Shown here: positions 33,601 through 41,424 of the stretch, one piece after another
Layout: every line of letters begins with the position of its first letter
How positions within the stretch are numbered: position 1 is the first letter of the stretch
NCBI GenBank assembly: GCA_035222895.1
Contig: JAVYIG010000603.1
Location: 186,001-250,000, forward strand
Direction: 5' to 3'
From: Strongylocentrotus droebachiensis
Taxonomy: Eukaryota; Echinodermata; Echinoidea; Camarodonta; Strongylocentrotidae
DNA: 64,000 nucleotides
Notes under the pieces: model-generated
What the model was told of the DNA's origin: nothing
The model's database searches: none
Seen by the model: the letters and a program-made list of their open reading frames with translations, nothing else
Program-made: the position numbers and the translations under genes

Positions 33601-35666
33601 TGACTTGGGATGGGACTCTATACCGGAAGTTGAAGTGACGACTCGAGAGAGTGAAAATTACCTCGTCTCGCGAATTTCGAGATTTTCGTACCTATTTAGG
33701 GTAGCGAGAATTGTATGACTCACCGTGTACAGTTAATGAAAGTACTCTCTGCGCAAAATTGGATACAACAAATAGAGCATAAAACATGAACTTTTAATCC
33801 CCATATCGATGTAATTTAGTTCATTCGTCTTTTTGATGCCCTTTTATGTTTGATTTATAAGGAGGGTATCACGAATCTATCACGAGCGGAGGAGCGATCG
33901 CACCGGATCTTCCCGCCAAACCTGCATCGTATTTTCTCATCTCAGGCTTCAAGGTGAGTTGTGCAGCATCGGGATATCCCGTGGGTATAGAAGAGGGTAG
34001 GAGAGGAGGGGAGGGGAGGAAGGGGTTGGAGGGGGAGGGGAAGAAGGGGAAGGGAGGGGAGGAAGGGGAGGGGAGGAAGGGGAGGGGAGGAAGGGAAGGG
34101 AGGGGAAGAAGGGAAGGGAGGGGAAGAAGGGGAGGAAGGGGAGGGGAGGGGAGGAAGGGAAGGGAGGGGAAGAAGGGAAGGGAGGGGAAGAAGGGGAGGG
34201 AGGGGAAGAAGGGGAGGGGAGGAAGGGGTGGGAGGGGAGGGGAAGAAGGGAAGGGAGGGGAGGAAGGGGAGGGGAGGAAGGGAAGGGAGGGGAAGAAGGG
34301 AAGGGAGGGGAAGAAGGGGAGGGGAGGAAGGGGAGGGACTTGTAGAGATATCGTATTAAAGGTAAAGACCAGTAATGGTCATGCGATTGCATTGTGAAAG
34401 AAACGTTGTGGAATCGATCAGAAAAGGTTGATCATCTAGCATCTAGCATCTGCAAGGTTCTGGAATCATCAAAATGATAAGAAATTCGGCCCATTCTTCG
34501 TAAAGTTACAAGCACTATACACAGAAAGATGTATATGGGACTACCCTATATCTCTCGCACGACCATGAGAGAAACAAATTTACCAAATATATGAATTAGT
34601 AGGCGGTTTCCCGCAAATTTGTTATCATCATGTATTAGTCAAAACATATTCTTTCACATGATTGGTAATGAGAGCTTCCATTTCATTTTTTGAAATTGGG
34701 GCGTTTCCAATACTGGTCTTTACCTTTAAGCGCTATATAAAAGCGGAATATTATTATTATGTATTTATTTTGAACGGGGAGACCTGTTTCACATATCAGC
34801 CCTCAGGGTAAGCTTTCTGAGAGGGGTATTGGGGCAGCGACGGGGGAAGGGGTGAAGAAAGACAGAGATAGGGAGAGAGAGGGGGATTTGATCCAACAAA
34901 ATGTTGATACATGGGGATGGGGTCTCAGCGACACTCCCTCGTCCTAGAAATGCCCCTGATCATACCATATTTATCATCATCAATAGTGATCTGTCAGTTT
35001 ATGACAGGTTCAGTGACCCATTCAAAATTATATATCAAGTGTCTCTCCAAGTTTATGTGCTCCATTAAAAAAATGGTTCTCGTCGGTTAATTGGTGGTGG
35101 TGGTTATTTAACCTGACTGCTAAGAAAGCATAAATGCTTGTAAGTAAGCAACCAGACGGCCGACGGCTTTAGGTCCTCTCCGAGGGACCTGGTAGTGAGG
35201 ATTAATGCCTTACCAAAGGGTATTAGCGCATCGCCTTGGTTTCGAACCCGGGTCACCGGATTATGAGACCACTGCTCTACCGACTGAGCTATCGCGCCTC
35301 TTTTTCATTTAGGTTTATCCTGATTGATCCTCTTGTTTTCCGCAGGCTTCATCAGACATCGACTCACTTGACGTCGAAAAGGACATCGAGCTTCTAACCG
35401 GCCTAGACATCATCAAGAATGCCTCCTCGACCGGTGGCAAGTTCCAAGTGGGTCCTTGGGCGCTCTACAGGCGCTTCACCCCCGCTATCCCCTTCAAACC
35501 ATATGACTTTGTCTTCCGTCTTGAGCTCCAGGGCCTGGACTCGGACCTGGAACCAGCCAAAGACCTAGTCCAGAAGCTCAACCAAGCCCCGACGGTGGAT
35601 GGCATCGAACGCTCCATCACAGAGTTATACAAAATCGACCCAAAAGATGTTGTTGGCCATGATTGA
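15088..35666 (+). CDS. ABM-like dimeric alpha-beta barrel protein, 4 coding exons, 239 aa
   Basis: Join 15088-15253, 31818-31958, 33862-33953, 35346-35666. All introns are GT-AG, with phases 1, 1 and 0, and the frame is open to TGA at 35664-35666. Residues about 7-75 match the pattern of the antibiotic biosynthesis monooxygenase/dimeric alpha-beta barrel fold: a first strand (YAVVINFYEK), a helix with the typical W...F (GWHNLGKFVKKL, from 29), then FVATQLHSNVDPN and a KFKYMNYATF strand. Residues about 125-239 suggest a second ferredoxin-like unit: SYFLISGF strand, VEKDIELLTGLDII helix, PWALYRRF and YDFVFRLELQG strands, EPAKDLVQKL helix, ITELYKIDP strand. Residues 76-124 are a Pro/Gly-rich linker. 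There is no signal peptide or membrane segment, so it is probably cytosolic. Bacterial ABM proteins are often small oxygenases or heme/substrate binders; no catalytic role can be assigned here. The start has A at -3. Domain assignment is by eye; the exon structure is firmer than the function. Confidence 0.85.
15540..15605. repeat. Pyrimidine/CT microsatellite
   Basis: (CT)n at about 15560-15592 after a C-rich lead. It explains the 95- and 110-codon open frames on the two strands here. Confidence 0.85.
15708..16242. mobile_element. TTAA-flanked MITE in intron 1
   Basis: TTAA at 15708-15711 and 16239-16242. Inward ends AGGGAAAGTACACCC and its imperfect reverse complement GGATGGAATTCCCC. The fit to piggyBac-type nonautonomous elements rests on TTAA plus similar ends. 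Confidence 0.65.
16243..19886. other. Intron 1 sequence, no exon seen
   Basis: Contains CT tracts at about 16725-16800 (C run followed by CT repeats), (GT)n at about 17513-17543 and a C run near 17585-17600. GAGCGAGCGAA-type short repeats lie near 17967-17990 and 18180-18305. Open frames of up to 143 codons lack recognisable domains. Confidence 0.5.
19887..20005 (-). mobile_element. SINE body without tRNA head
   Basis: Shares the AACCAGACGGCCG, 'TAGGTCCTCTCCGAGGGACC' and 'AGGATTAATG' segments with the complete SINE at 35091-35300. The tRNA-derived part is missing. Confidence 0.8.
20006..21600. other. Intron 1 sequence, nothing recognised
   Basis: AT-rich, with a T run near 20182-20199. No element ends, exons or RNA genes are seen. 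Confidence 0.45.
21604..21745 (-). mobile_element. tRNA-derived SINE, second family (Glu-like head)
   Basis: The minus strand reads CGCGGTATAGTGGTTCA, an anticodon-loop-like CTCTCAA and a box-B-like segment. It is followed by the body 'CTCCACCCAGGAGTAAATGG' shared with the copy at 59667-59795. Confidence 0.7.
21746..22482. other. Intron 1 sequence, nothing recognised
   Basis: No element ends or exons are seen. A purine-rich GAGAGGGAGAGA stretch lies at about 22380-22455. Confidence 0.45.
22483..23238. repeat. (CAT)n array with ~200-bp higher-order duplication
   Basis: About 750 bp of ATC/CAT trinucleotides with scattered CAA, CTT and CAC variants. The block at about 22557-22759 is repeated almost base for base at about 22760-22957, shown by the shared CACCTTCATCATCTTCATCA and CACCATCAAAATCATCAAC landmarks. 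Long open frames (poly-His on plus, poly-Asp or poly-Met on minus) follow from the repeat and are not genes. Confidence 0.95.
23240..26264. other. Intron 1 sequence, no exon seen
   Basis: C runs near 23838-23850 and 24877-24893. Otherwise mixed AT-rich sequence without recognised elements. Confidence 0.45.
26265..26423 (-). mobile_element. Short TAGGCCATT-family MITE (minus orientation)
   Basis: The reverse complement starts TAGGTCATTTTCGTTATG and runs through TCAAATTTAATGC, TTCACCTG and AATTGTATTTCA, as in the copies at 28476 and 29075. It is about half the length of the complete foldback. Confidence 0.75.
26526..26590 (+). mobile_element. SINE tail fragment
   Basis: CTTACTTACAAGCATTTATG and TCAGGTAAAATAACCACCAC match the 3' part of the SINE at 35091-35300 in the opposite orientation. 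Confidence 0.7.
27011..27218. mobile_element. Complete hAT-like MITE with 8-bp target duplication
   Basis: Left end CAGGCGCGTACGCAGG at 27011, right end CCTGCGTACGCGCCTG to 27218, flanked by TATATATC at 27003-27010 and 27219-27226. An 8-bp duplication and CAG-type ends are the hallmark of hAT elements. The interior is short and C-rich, with no coding capacity. Confidence 0.85.
27530..27670. repeat. CT microsatellite
   Basis: (CT)n with occasional interruptions. It runs directly into the 97-bp tandem array. Confidence 0.9.
27671..28256. repeat. 97-bp tandem repeat, six units
   Basis: Units start TCTCTCACTCTCCTTATCTC at 27671, 27771, 27869, 27966, 28063 and 28160, with lengths 100, 98, 97, 97, 97 and 97. 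Each holds GGGGCATGTGCCCCC, a short hairpin, and ends TGACATAGCTGTTAC. The first two units read GCGCACGCCACTGC where the later ones read GCTACGCCACTG. Confidence 0.95.
28257..28475. other. Intron 1 sequence, nothing recognised
   Basis: Short unique-looking stretch containing a small GTGACATGATG/CATCATGT imperfect palindrome near 28390-28415. Confidence 0.4.
28476..28645 (+). mobile_element. Short TAGGCCATT-family MITE (plus orientation)
   Basis: Starts TAGACCATTATCGCAATG and ends TTTGGCCTA. Its sequence parallels the left arm of the foldback at 29075-29379. It is the inverted counterpart of the copy at 26265-26423. Confidence 0.75.
29007..29521. mobile_element. CACTATGAA foldback MITE, second level of the nest
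   Basis: Same sequence as 3186-3453: left arm 29007-29074, then, after an insertion, the centre and right arm from 29380 to about 29521. The right terminus (the final 40 bp or so, ending TTCATAGTG) is missing. Confidence 0.85.
29075..29379. mobile_element. TAGGCCATT foldback MITE, innermost of the nest
   Basis: Ends TAGGCCATTTTCTTAATG and CGAAAATGGCCTA. The arms share TTTAATGCATAGGTCTTTGT. It splits the sequence CAACAATTGCTG that is intact in the copy at 3186-3453, which fixes the insertion point to the base. Confidence 0.88.
29683..30427. other. Intron 1 sequence, (TA)n at 30052-30074
   Basis: No exon or element end is seen apart from a short TA microsatellite. Confidence 0.5.
30428..30943. 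repeat. Direct duplication of a GA-microsatellite segment
   Basis: GGAATAAGG(G)GAGAAGAGAGAG followed by a (GA)n tract, then AGATCTTAATTTGAAAACAT and CAAATCCAATCATAT, occurs at about 30428-30655 and again at about 30664-30943. The GA tract has lengthened in the second copy. Long open frames here are repeat artefacts. Confidence 0.9.
30944..31817. other. End of intron 1; TCA/TTA trinucleotide tracts
   Basis: Trinucleotide tracts at about 31293-31437 (ATT, ATC, CTA). The polypyrimidine tract of the exon 2 acceptor lies at 31789-31813. Confidence 0.6.
31818..31958 (+). CDS. ABM-like gene, coding exon 2
   Basis: A strong pyrimidine tract and TTTACAG acceptor precede it; donor CCAG|GTACGT. Encodes residues 56-102 plus one base: the last strand of the first domain and a Pro-rich linker (TQPTPELLQALGESHGPPGL). 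Confidence 0.92.
32065..32228. mobile_element. Foldback MITE in intron 2 (CCCCGTCTTTAA ends)
   Basis: CCCCGTCTTTAAAGAGTTGC on the left mirrors GTATTAAAGACGAGGCCC on the right. The interior is repeated ATCAATCGCAA / TTGCGATTGAT motifs. A relative with the same motif brackets 46868-47556. Confidence 0.75.
32229..33271. other. Intron 2 sequence, no exon seen
   Basis: Contains a C run near 32714-32728 and a T-rich stretch at about 33000-33130. No element or exon is recognised. Confidence 0.5.
33272..33720. mobile_element. Terminal-inverted-repeat element in intron 2
   Basis: CAATTCTCGCTACCCCAAAT on the left and ATTTAGGGTAGCGAGAATTG on the right are near-perfect inverses. It contains GCATTATGGGATAGC and a 41-codon frame from 33514 with a CxxxxC start that is too short to classify. 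The target duplication is not clear. Confidence 0.65.
33859..33864 (+). promoter_or_regulatory. NAGNAG tandem splice acceptor of exon 3
   Basis: AAGGAG at 33859-33864 offers AG at 33860-33861 and at 33863-33864. Both keep the frame, giving either Gly-Gly-Tyr or Gly-Tyr at residues 103-105. The two protein forms would be 239 and 238 residues. Confidence 0.7.
33862..33953 (+). CDS. ABM-like gene, coding exon 3
   Basis: Encodes residues 103-133, including the predicted first strand of the second domain (SYFLISGFK). Donor AAG|GTGAGT. The start is 33865 if the second acceptor is used. Confidence 0.88.
33989..34338 (+). repeat. 350-bp homopurine (GGGGA/GGAAG) tract in intron 3
   Basis: Almost every plus-strand base is A or G, with only a few T interruptions. 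Units such as GGGGAGGAAG and GGGAAGAAG recur. It starts about 35 bases after the exon 3 donor. Both strands appear open for 147 codons only because of the composition. Confidence 0.95.
34356..34729. mobile_element. TTAA-flanked MITE in intron 3
   Basis: TTAA at 34356-34359 and 34726-34729 with inverted ends AGGTAAAGACCAGTA and TACTGGTCTTTACCT. Confidence 0.85.
34730..35090. other. Intron 3 sequence, nothing recognised
   Basis: GCGCTATATAAAAGCGGAAT at the start is a common tail motif of dispersed repeats; otherwise there is nothing. Confidence 0.4.
35091..35300 (-). mobile_element. Complete tRNA-Met-like SINE in intron 3
   Basis: The minus strand begins with a well preserved tRNA head: GATAGCTCAGTCGGTAGAGC (box A region), anticodon loop CTCATAA, box B GGTTCGAAACC. 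The body GGCATTAATCCTCACTACC and the tail 'TTCTTAGCAGTCAGGTTAAA' follow, ending in ACCACCACC. It ends about 45 bases before exon 4. It is a polymerase III-type retroposon, not a functional tRNA gene, because a non-tRNA body is attached. Confidence 0.9.
35346..35666 (+). CDS. ABM-like gene, coding exon 4 and stop
   Basis: Acceptor TTTTCCGCAG. Encodes residues 134-239 and the TGA stop. It is GC-richer and codon-biased compared with the surrounding intron, consistent with a real coding exon. Confidence 0.92.
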   Translation, partial: ASSDIDSLDVEKDIELLTGLDIIKNASSTGGKFQVGPWALYRRFTPAIPFKPYDFVFRLELQGLDSDLEPAKDLVQKLNQAPTVDGIERSITELYKIDPKDVVGHD

Positions 35667-35740
35667 AGATGAATGGCGTCATCTTGTGATGAATTAACGT
35701 ACAGGTTTGCATCAGCGAGTAATAATAATTGAGCGCTGCA

Positions 35741-35746
35741 AATAAA
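35741..35746 (+). terminator. Polyadenylation signal AATAAA
   Basis: Canonical hexamer 75 bases after the stop codon of the ABM-like gene, implying a 3' UTR of about 90-100 nt. A second AATAAA near 36022 could serve a longer form. Confidence 0.7.
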
Positions 35747-35759
35747 ATAATTATTCAAA

Positions 35760-36500
35760 ATATTACGCTATGTAGATGCTGGTTGCACTCGAGAAAACAC
35801 TAAGTGAAAGCTCTGTTTGCGGAAAATTTCATTTTCTTTTTGTTAAAAATTCAAAATGAAAATGTGCAAATCGACGTATGAATGCTATAAAATAAGTCAC
35901 CTTTCGTGTTTTATATTATCGTAGACAATGTTTTGTTAATCCACGAAAAAGTCGCATGACTCTCAAAAAATGTATGGGTAAAATGATGTTGTTTAAATTT
36001 ACTGATATTGCTGCAAGATAATAAACGCATGAAATTGTAATCGTGTTGCCACATGATTTAAAGTAAACGGCCATAACCATCGCTCAAACATTTAATAAAG
36101 TCATGAGCACACAATAAGTAGGCCCTAATCGAAAAAGGACAATTAAGATATTTCCTCATTGATATGTTTAAAGTAGCATGACATTAAAATGTGGGGGCGG
36201 CGGTATCATTTCTAGAAGGGGCGGGGTTTAGAAAGTACTGTGGGATTCACGTATATTAGACCCACTGCACATTTTTTGTATGGGTCTTTTAACGGATGAG
36301 GGGGACAGGGTTTACGCTGTGTTGGATACACCAGTTACTATTCCCCCTCCCATCATAGCTCTTTCATACTTTATTTGTATATTTCTTTATCTCGTAGAAA
36401 TACCATAGTAATAAAGAGATGTACATAAATATGAACCCTGGTCGGGGCATACTTTGCATTTGTACCTCTAACCCTCTATACACGTTACTACTGACCGTCT
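35760..36500. other. Intergenic, nothing recognised
   Basis: AT-rich sequence 3' of the ABM-like gene. Confidence 0.45.
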
Positions 36501-36520
36501 CTCCCCCCTCCCACCCCCCC

Positions 36521-36566
<46 letters not shown>

Positions 36567-36585
36567 ATCTCTCTGTGTGTCTCCA

Positions 36586-36640
<55 letters not shown>

Positions 36641-36645
36641 TTTTC
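36501..36645. repeat. Compound C(n)-CT(n) microsatellite
   Basis: A C run at about 36508-36531 passes directly into (CT)n with a few interruptions. Confidence 0.9.
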
Positions 36646-36796
36646 TTTATTATTCTTTCCTGAACATAACCAATACTATTCAAGAATAATCATTATATAA
36701 GTGCATGTGTTGTAGTATAAACATTTTGATTGGCTAATAAGCCATTATGTAATGCTATGCAACATCCACTTATTTAAAGGTAAAGTCCATCCTGAT

Positions 36797-37168
36797 TTAA
36801 AGATAAACTTGAGTTCTGGTAAATTTTGAAAATATATTCTCACAAAATCCAATGTACCTTTCGCTGAATGTTCAAGATTACAAATATATGACTTGTGCCA
36901 AAAAAATGTGACAGAAAAATGTTTAGTGGCTGAGTAATGAGCATAGAAAGATAAGGGAATCCGGGTAAGTAGGACCGACACCATGTATTTACTGTGCAAA
37001 TTGGAGATGTGGTTTTATCGAAGATGATGCCCAGGAAGTTTTTGTGCGTTTGTTTTTACATCACTGGTGCAAACAACCGCTCTGATGCAGGACAAACAAT
37101 CCAGAATAAATCATAGCAATTTTCTCTCAAAATACGATTCCCATACCAGAGCTCAAGATTAGCTTTAA
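36797..37168. mobile_element. TTAA-flanked MITE, copy 1
   Basis: TTAA at both ends with inverted termini AGATAAACTTGAGTTCTGG and CCAGAGCTCAAGATTAGCT. Homologous over its length with 53310-53705 (shared TCAAGATTACAAATA, GCTGAGTAATGAGCATA, AAACAATCCAGAAT). Confidence 0.88.
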
Positions 37169-38040
37169 GATGGTTTTCATAGTAGCAGAAAAATGAGAGG
37201 AACAGCCGAACAGTTCAGTAAAAGTATTTAAGCAAATTCCGATTACAAATAAGAAAGTTAGGAATGTTTTAACTTGCGATCAATCAAACATAAATTGGCA
37301 ACTATGTGACATATGTTGCGAGCTCCGCTCTGATTTGCTCTGTACAAAACACACAAAAAATGTTTATTTTCCCTCAAGAAAATATTCAACCAACTTCAAC
37401 AATTCATATCTTTCTTATTTTTTATCGGTTTATGCTCAAACGTTCACTGACTTGTTTCTCTCATATTTTGTATTCTAGTAACACCAAATTACCGTCAGGG
37501 TGGGCTTCCCCACCCAGAGGTAGGTCTTTGTTGATACTAAGGATGTTTGGTAAAACCCTCTCCTCCACCATGCTTCCCTGTCCCATATATATATAATTAT
37601 GTATCAACTGTTTAATATCCATTGAATGTGTTTTGCAATAAGATTCTACAGCTTACTTTGACATGTGGTTCATCAGAAATTAAACTGTCATGATTGCTGC
37701 TTCACGATACATTCATGTAACATGTCATCATTCATGTCAGTATACTATGTTTATTTGGAGAGAAGAAAAATTGAATTAACAAAATACATTACGTCGGTTG
37801 AGAACAAGAAGGGCCCTCGATTTTAACGATTCTACCTTAAATCTTAGACTTCTCTTCATGATATCAAAAACGGGCAAATTAGTCTCTATCTATTTATAGA
37901 GACGAAAATTAATATTCTGTTTCTGTATTTTGGACAAGGCGTTTCATACAAAATTCGAAATAATGGGCTGCTTTTGAAGTAAAAGAAAAAAGCATGATGT
38001 ATGTTTGGCCTAAAGAACGGGAGAGAAATAGGGGAAGCAG
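37169..38040. other. Intergenic, nothing recognised
   Basis: No gene or element end is recognised. Confidence 0.4.
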
Positions 38041-38169
38041 AAAGAGAGAGATAGACGGAGAGAAGAAACGGAATGTATAGAGAGAGAGAGAGAGGGAGAC
38101 AACGAGATATAAAGAAGGAGTGAGGAGGGAGCGAGAGAGAAAGCGAGAGAGGGAGAGAGAGAGAGAGGA

Positions 38170-38212
<43 letters not shown>

Positions 38213-38235
38213 AGGGAGAGAGAGAGAGAGAGAAG
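38040..38235. repeat. GA microsatellite
   Basis: Interrupted (GA)n. It explains the 151-codon minus-strand open frame. Confidence 0.9.
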
Positions 38236-38390
38236 GATGGGTGGGGTAAATTTGAGAAAGAAAGTAGAATAGTGAAGAAATGCGTCGATGATGTAGATTA
38301 ACATAGTAACATAGGGGGCGCTCTGTAGAATAGCGAATTGCAGGAATGTGTCATCAAGTCTCAACCTTCAGCTGCTCAATCTCTTCCCCC

Positions 38391-38932
38391 CAGGCGCGTA
38401 GCCAGGGGGGGGGGGGGGGGGGCGGTGGGGGCGGTCACCCCCCCCCCCCCCCCAAAAAAAAAAAGAGAGAGAAAGAGAAGAAAAAAAGTAAGAGGACGTA
38501 GGAATAAAAAGGGAAAGGAGTCGAGAACGGTACAACGAATCGTCTTCTTTCTCTAATAATTTAATGAAACGTCAAAGCTTCAGCGATTTCGCGCGGAACG
38601 GGGGAAATTGAGTTCAAATTAAGGATTAAGAGTAGAGAACGGAACAAAGAATCGTCTTGTTTCTTCTAATAATTTAATGAAACGTCAAAACTTCCGCGCT
38701 TCGCGCGTGAGTGGGACTGAATTCAGACAAGGATTATGAGTCGAGACAGGTACAACGAATTGTCTTTTTTCAAAGCTTCTGCGCTTCGCGCGGGAGGGGG
38801 GGGGGGGGGAACTCCCCCCCCCCCCCCCCCTCCCTGCACCCACCCCCCTAGAGAGCGCGCTCCTTACGTGATTCGCACGCTTCGCGTGCTCACTACCGCC
38901 CCCTCTAAAATGAAATCCTGGCTACGCGCTTG
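38391..38932. mobile_element. Complete hAT-like element carrying the ~110-bp tandem array
   Basis: Left end CAGGCGCGTAGCCAGG at 38391, right end CCTGGCTACGCGCTTG to 38932. CTTCCCCC at 38383-38390 and 38933-38940 is an 8-bp target duplication. Inside are about three units of the array seen at 130-1040, framed by G and C runs. No transposase is encoded. Confidence 0.88.
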
Positions 38933-38937
38933 CTTCC

Positions 38938-38940
<3 letters not shown>

Positions 38941-39006
<66 letters not shown>

Positions 39007-39084
39007 ATCTCTCTCCCTCTCTCTCTCTCTCTTTCATCTCTCTCTCTCCCTCACTCTCTCTCTCTCTCTCTGCTTCTTCCTCCC

Positions 39085-39115
<31 letters not shown>

Positions 39116-39150
39116 GCTATCTCTCTCTCTGTCTGCTTCCCTCTCACTTT
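38941..39150. repeat. Compound C(n)-CT(n) microsatellite
   Basis: Long interrupted (CT)n immediately after the hAT-like element. It produces spurious Ser/Leu-rich open frames. Confidence 0.9.
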
Positions 39151-39742
39151 CTTTTCTTCCACCCCCACAATATTTCTGAGCACAGTAATTTCATAAATCA
39201 TAATGTCCCTGTCCGTCCCCTATGCATAGAAACGAGGGTATAACAATTTACACACGCAATTAACATGATTAATTCATCTGAAATTTTATTTAATATACGT
39301 GATATGTAGTACAACGAAGGCAAGAGTATGTACATGATATACAAAGTATCTTTAGTTTTAAATAACTATATAAAGTATTATACAAAATGCCCTCTTCTTT
39401 TGAGATTAGTTTTTCCAAGAACACATTAAGTTTGAATTTGATTGGTCATCATAAGATGTATGTTACCCATTTGTGATAAGCATAGTTTAGATACAGGGGT
39501 TTGCGATTCCGAACAATGCCGAAAGTTCATTCCCGAAGGTTTGTAATTCCGAATGTTCACAGTTCACAAAGAGACGTTTACCGTTTTACCAATTGGGTTT
39601 ATTAGTTGAAAAAATAAAACACTCAGCTTGGTCTTTCTCACCAGTTTGGTGCTTCAAGAAGATTGATTAATTGATTGTTTATTTCGGATATGTAATAGGG
39701 CTTTCCATTCCGAAAACGAAATATAGCATTAGCCGCACTGTA
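39151..39742. other. Intergenic, nothing recognised
   Basis: AT-rich sequence without recognised features. Confidence 0.4.
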
Positions 39743-40622
39743 CAGTGCGTCCCAGAAAAAACGAAACCGAGAAGTATCGATGTTCTATCATAACTTAATC
39801 ACAACTATAATTAATGAATGATACATATCTGGAAAGCTTAGAGTCTCCTCTTTCATGTGATGCTACTCAGATGATGCATATTTCACGCATGAGTAATTAA
39901 AAGCAATTTGAAGGAAGGAAACCAAAAAGACATTTGGCGGGCGGTATTTGAATTTCGAAGAAAAATTCACATTTCTAGAAAGTTGAGTTTCTGCCCTTTC
40001 ATATGACACCTCAATCAGGAAAAATGAGCGAGGAATGACAAAGTTTTGTTTGTTTGAAGTAGTGCTTGCATTTCCATAATTTTACTAAACGAATTCGTTT
40101 TCACTGGCTGCCTGCCGTATCAAAAAACGAAATTAACAAAAGACTTAACTCCGTTTCGTTGACAATCAGCCGTAGACGAGAGTCTTCATGCATGGCTGAT
40201 TGTCAACGAAACGGAGTTAAGTCTTTTGTCAAATCTGCTTTTTGCTACGACAGGCACCCAGTGAAAACGAATTCGTTTGTTAAAATTATGAAAATGTAAG
40301 GGCTACTTTAAACAAACAGAACTTTGTTATTCCTCGCTCATTTTTCCTGATTGAGGTGTCATATGAATGGCCAGAAACTCAACTTTCTAGAAATGTGAAT
40401 TTTTCTTCGAAATTAAAATACCGCCCGCCAAATGTCTTTTTGGTTTCCTTCCTTCAAATTGCTTTTAATCACTCATGCGTGAAATATGCATCATCTGAGT
40501 AGCATCAACTGAAAGAGGAGACTCTAAGCTTTCCAAATATGTATCATTCATTAATTATGGTTGTGATTAAGTTATGATAAAACATCGATACTTCTCGGTT
40601 TCGTTTTTTCTGGGACGCACTG
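39743..40622. mobile_element. 880-bp foldback element with TA target duplication
   Basis: Starts CAGTGCGTCCCAGAAAAAAC and ends with its reverse complement. The two arms of about 430 bp match with few differences across the whole length and meet at a short centre near 40172-40195 (TAGACGAGAGTCTTCATGCATG). TA at 39741-39742 and 40623-40624. The ends and TA site point to the Tc1/mariner superfamily, nonautonomous. No transposase frame is present. Confidence 0.93.
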
Positions 40623-40624
40623 TA

Positions 40625-41278
40625 TTTCATTCATGGAGTTCCATAAAGAAAGGAAAATGAAAATAAGTATCGATATTCACAGTAAGAGCAAAAGTGTACG
40701 GGCGTAATGTCGCCAGGGAAGGAGCTGACATCGTTTGGTATTCTTTGAGTTACTACATTTTGCGAGCAAGCACCCTTTTCTGAACCGTAAACCTTCTTAA
40801 CAGAGTTTTTCACGTTCATCATAGTTTCGAAATTTATTTTGTTGTTGTCTTTTTACCAAGGATAGCTAGCAGCAAGACGATGAATAAACTATTTCCATGC
40901 TCTTCTCATTAATGTTAATCATGATCATACAAACTATAGGCAAGAAAAAGAAGAATGCATAACAGATAAGACCTAGTAAAAGCCATCGAATTGGTAGGTC
41001 CATGATTGTATTAAGATATTTTGTTATCCCTATTAAGAATTCAAAAGAGTTAGATTTCTGACCAATAAAATGAGGCCCCCTTTCGTATTATTTAAATGTA
41101 TCCCTTTTTTACCCAGTAATATTACAAACCGAGCAATTTTTTCAAAATTGGCATGACAAAAACGAGCCAATTCCGACGATAATATTCACGAAATATTCTC
41201 TATTCAAAATGTAGTGAGCTATCGCAGGTTCAGACAACACTACGATGGTCAGATTTGTCTGTGATGCATGGAATTCTG
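40625..41278. other. Intergenic, nothing recognised
   Basis: No exon or element end is recognised. Confidence 0.4.
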
Positions 41279-41424
41279 GACCCTGTTCCATAAAACTTGT
41301 CATCAATAACAAATGCTACAAAAGGCAACTGATCTACTCTCAGCCGATCGAATTCCACCATTTCAGTAGCTTATAACAGTTATTGTAGCTTGTCATTGAT
41401 AAGAAGTTTTATGAAACAGGGCCC
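41279..41424. mobile_element. Foldback MITE (CCCTGTTYCATAAAACTT ends)
   Basis: CCCTGTTCCATAAAACTT on the left and AAGTTTTATGAAACAGGG on the right, with inner TTGTCATCAATAAC and CTTGTCATTGATAA arms. Confidence 0.85.

Noticed and set aside
33514-33639. 41-codon frame starting MVFFCEAAQCW, possibly a THAP-type zinc finger start
   Set aside because: Only a CxxxxC pair is present; no later Cys/His pair or other THAP residues follow, and it lies inside a TIR element.
33949-34397. Two opposing 147-codon open frames
   Set aside because: Produced by the homopurine tract in intron 3; Gly/Arg/Glu on one strand and Pro/Ser/Leu on the other.
35230-35300. tRNA-Met gene
   Set aside because: A good A box and B box are present, but the sequence is joined to a SINE body found elsewhere in the window.
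37909-39196. Several Ser/Leu-rich frames of 88-151 codons
   Set aside because: CT/GA microsatellite translation, partly inside a hAT-like element.
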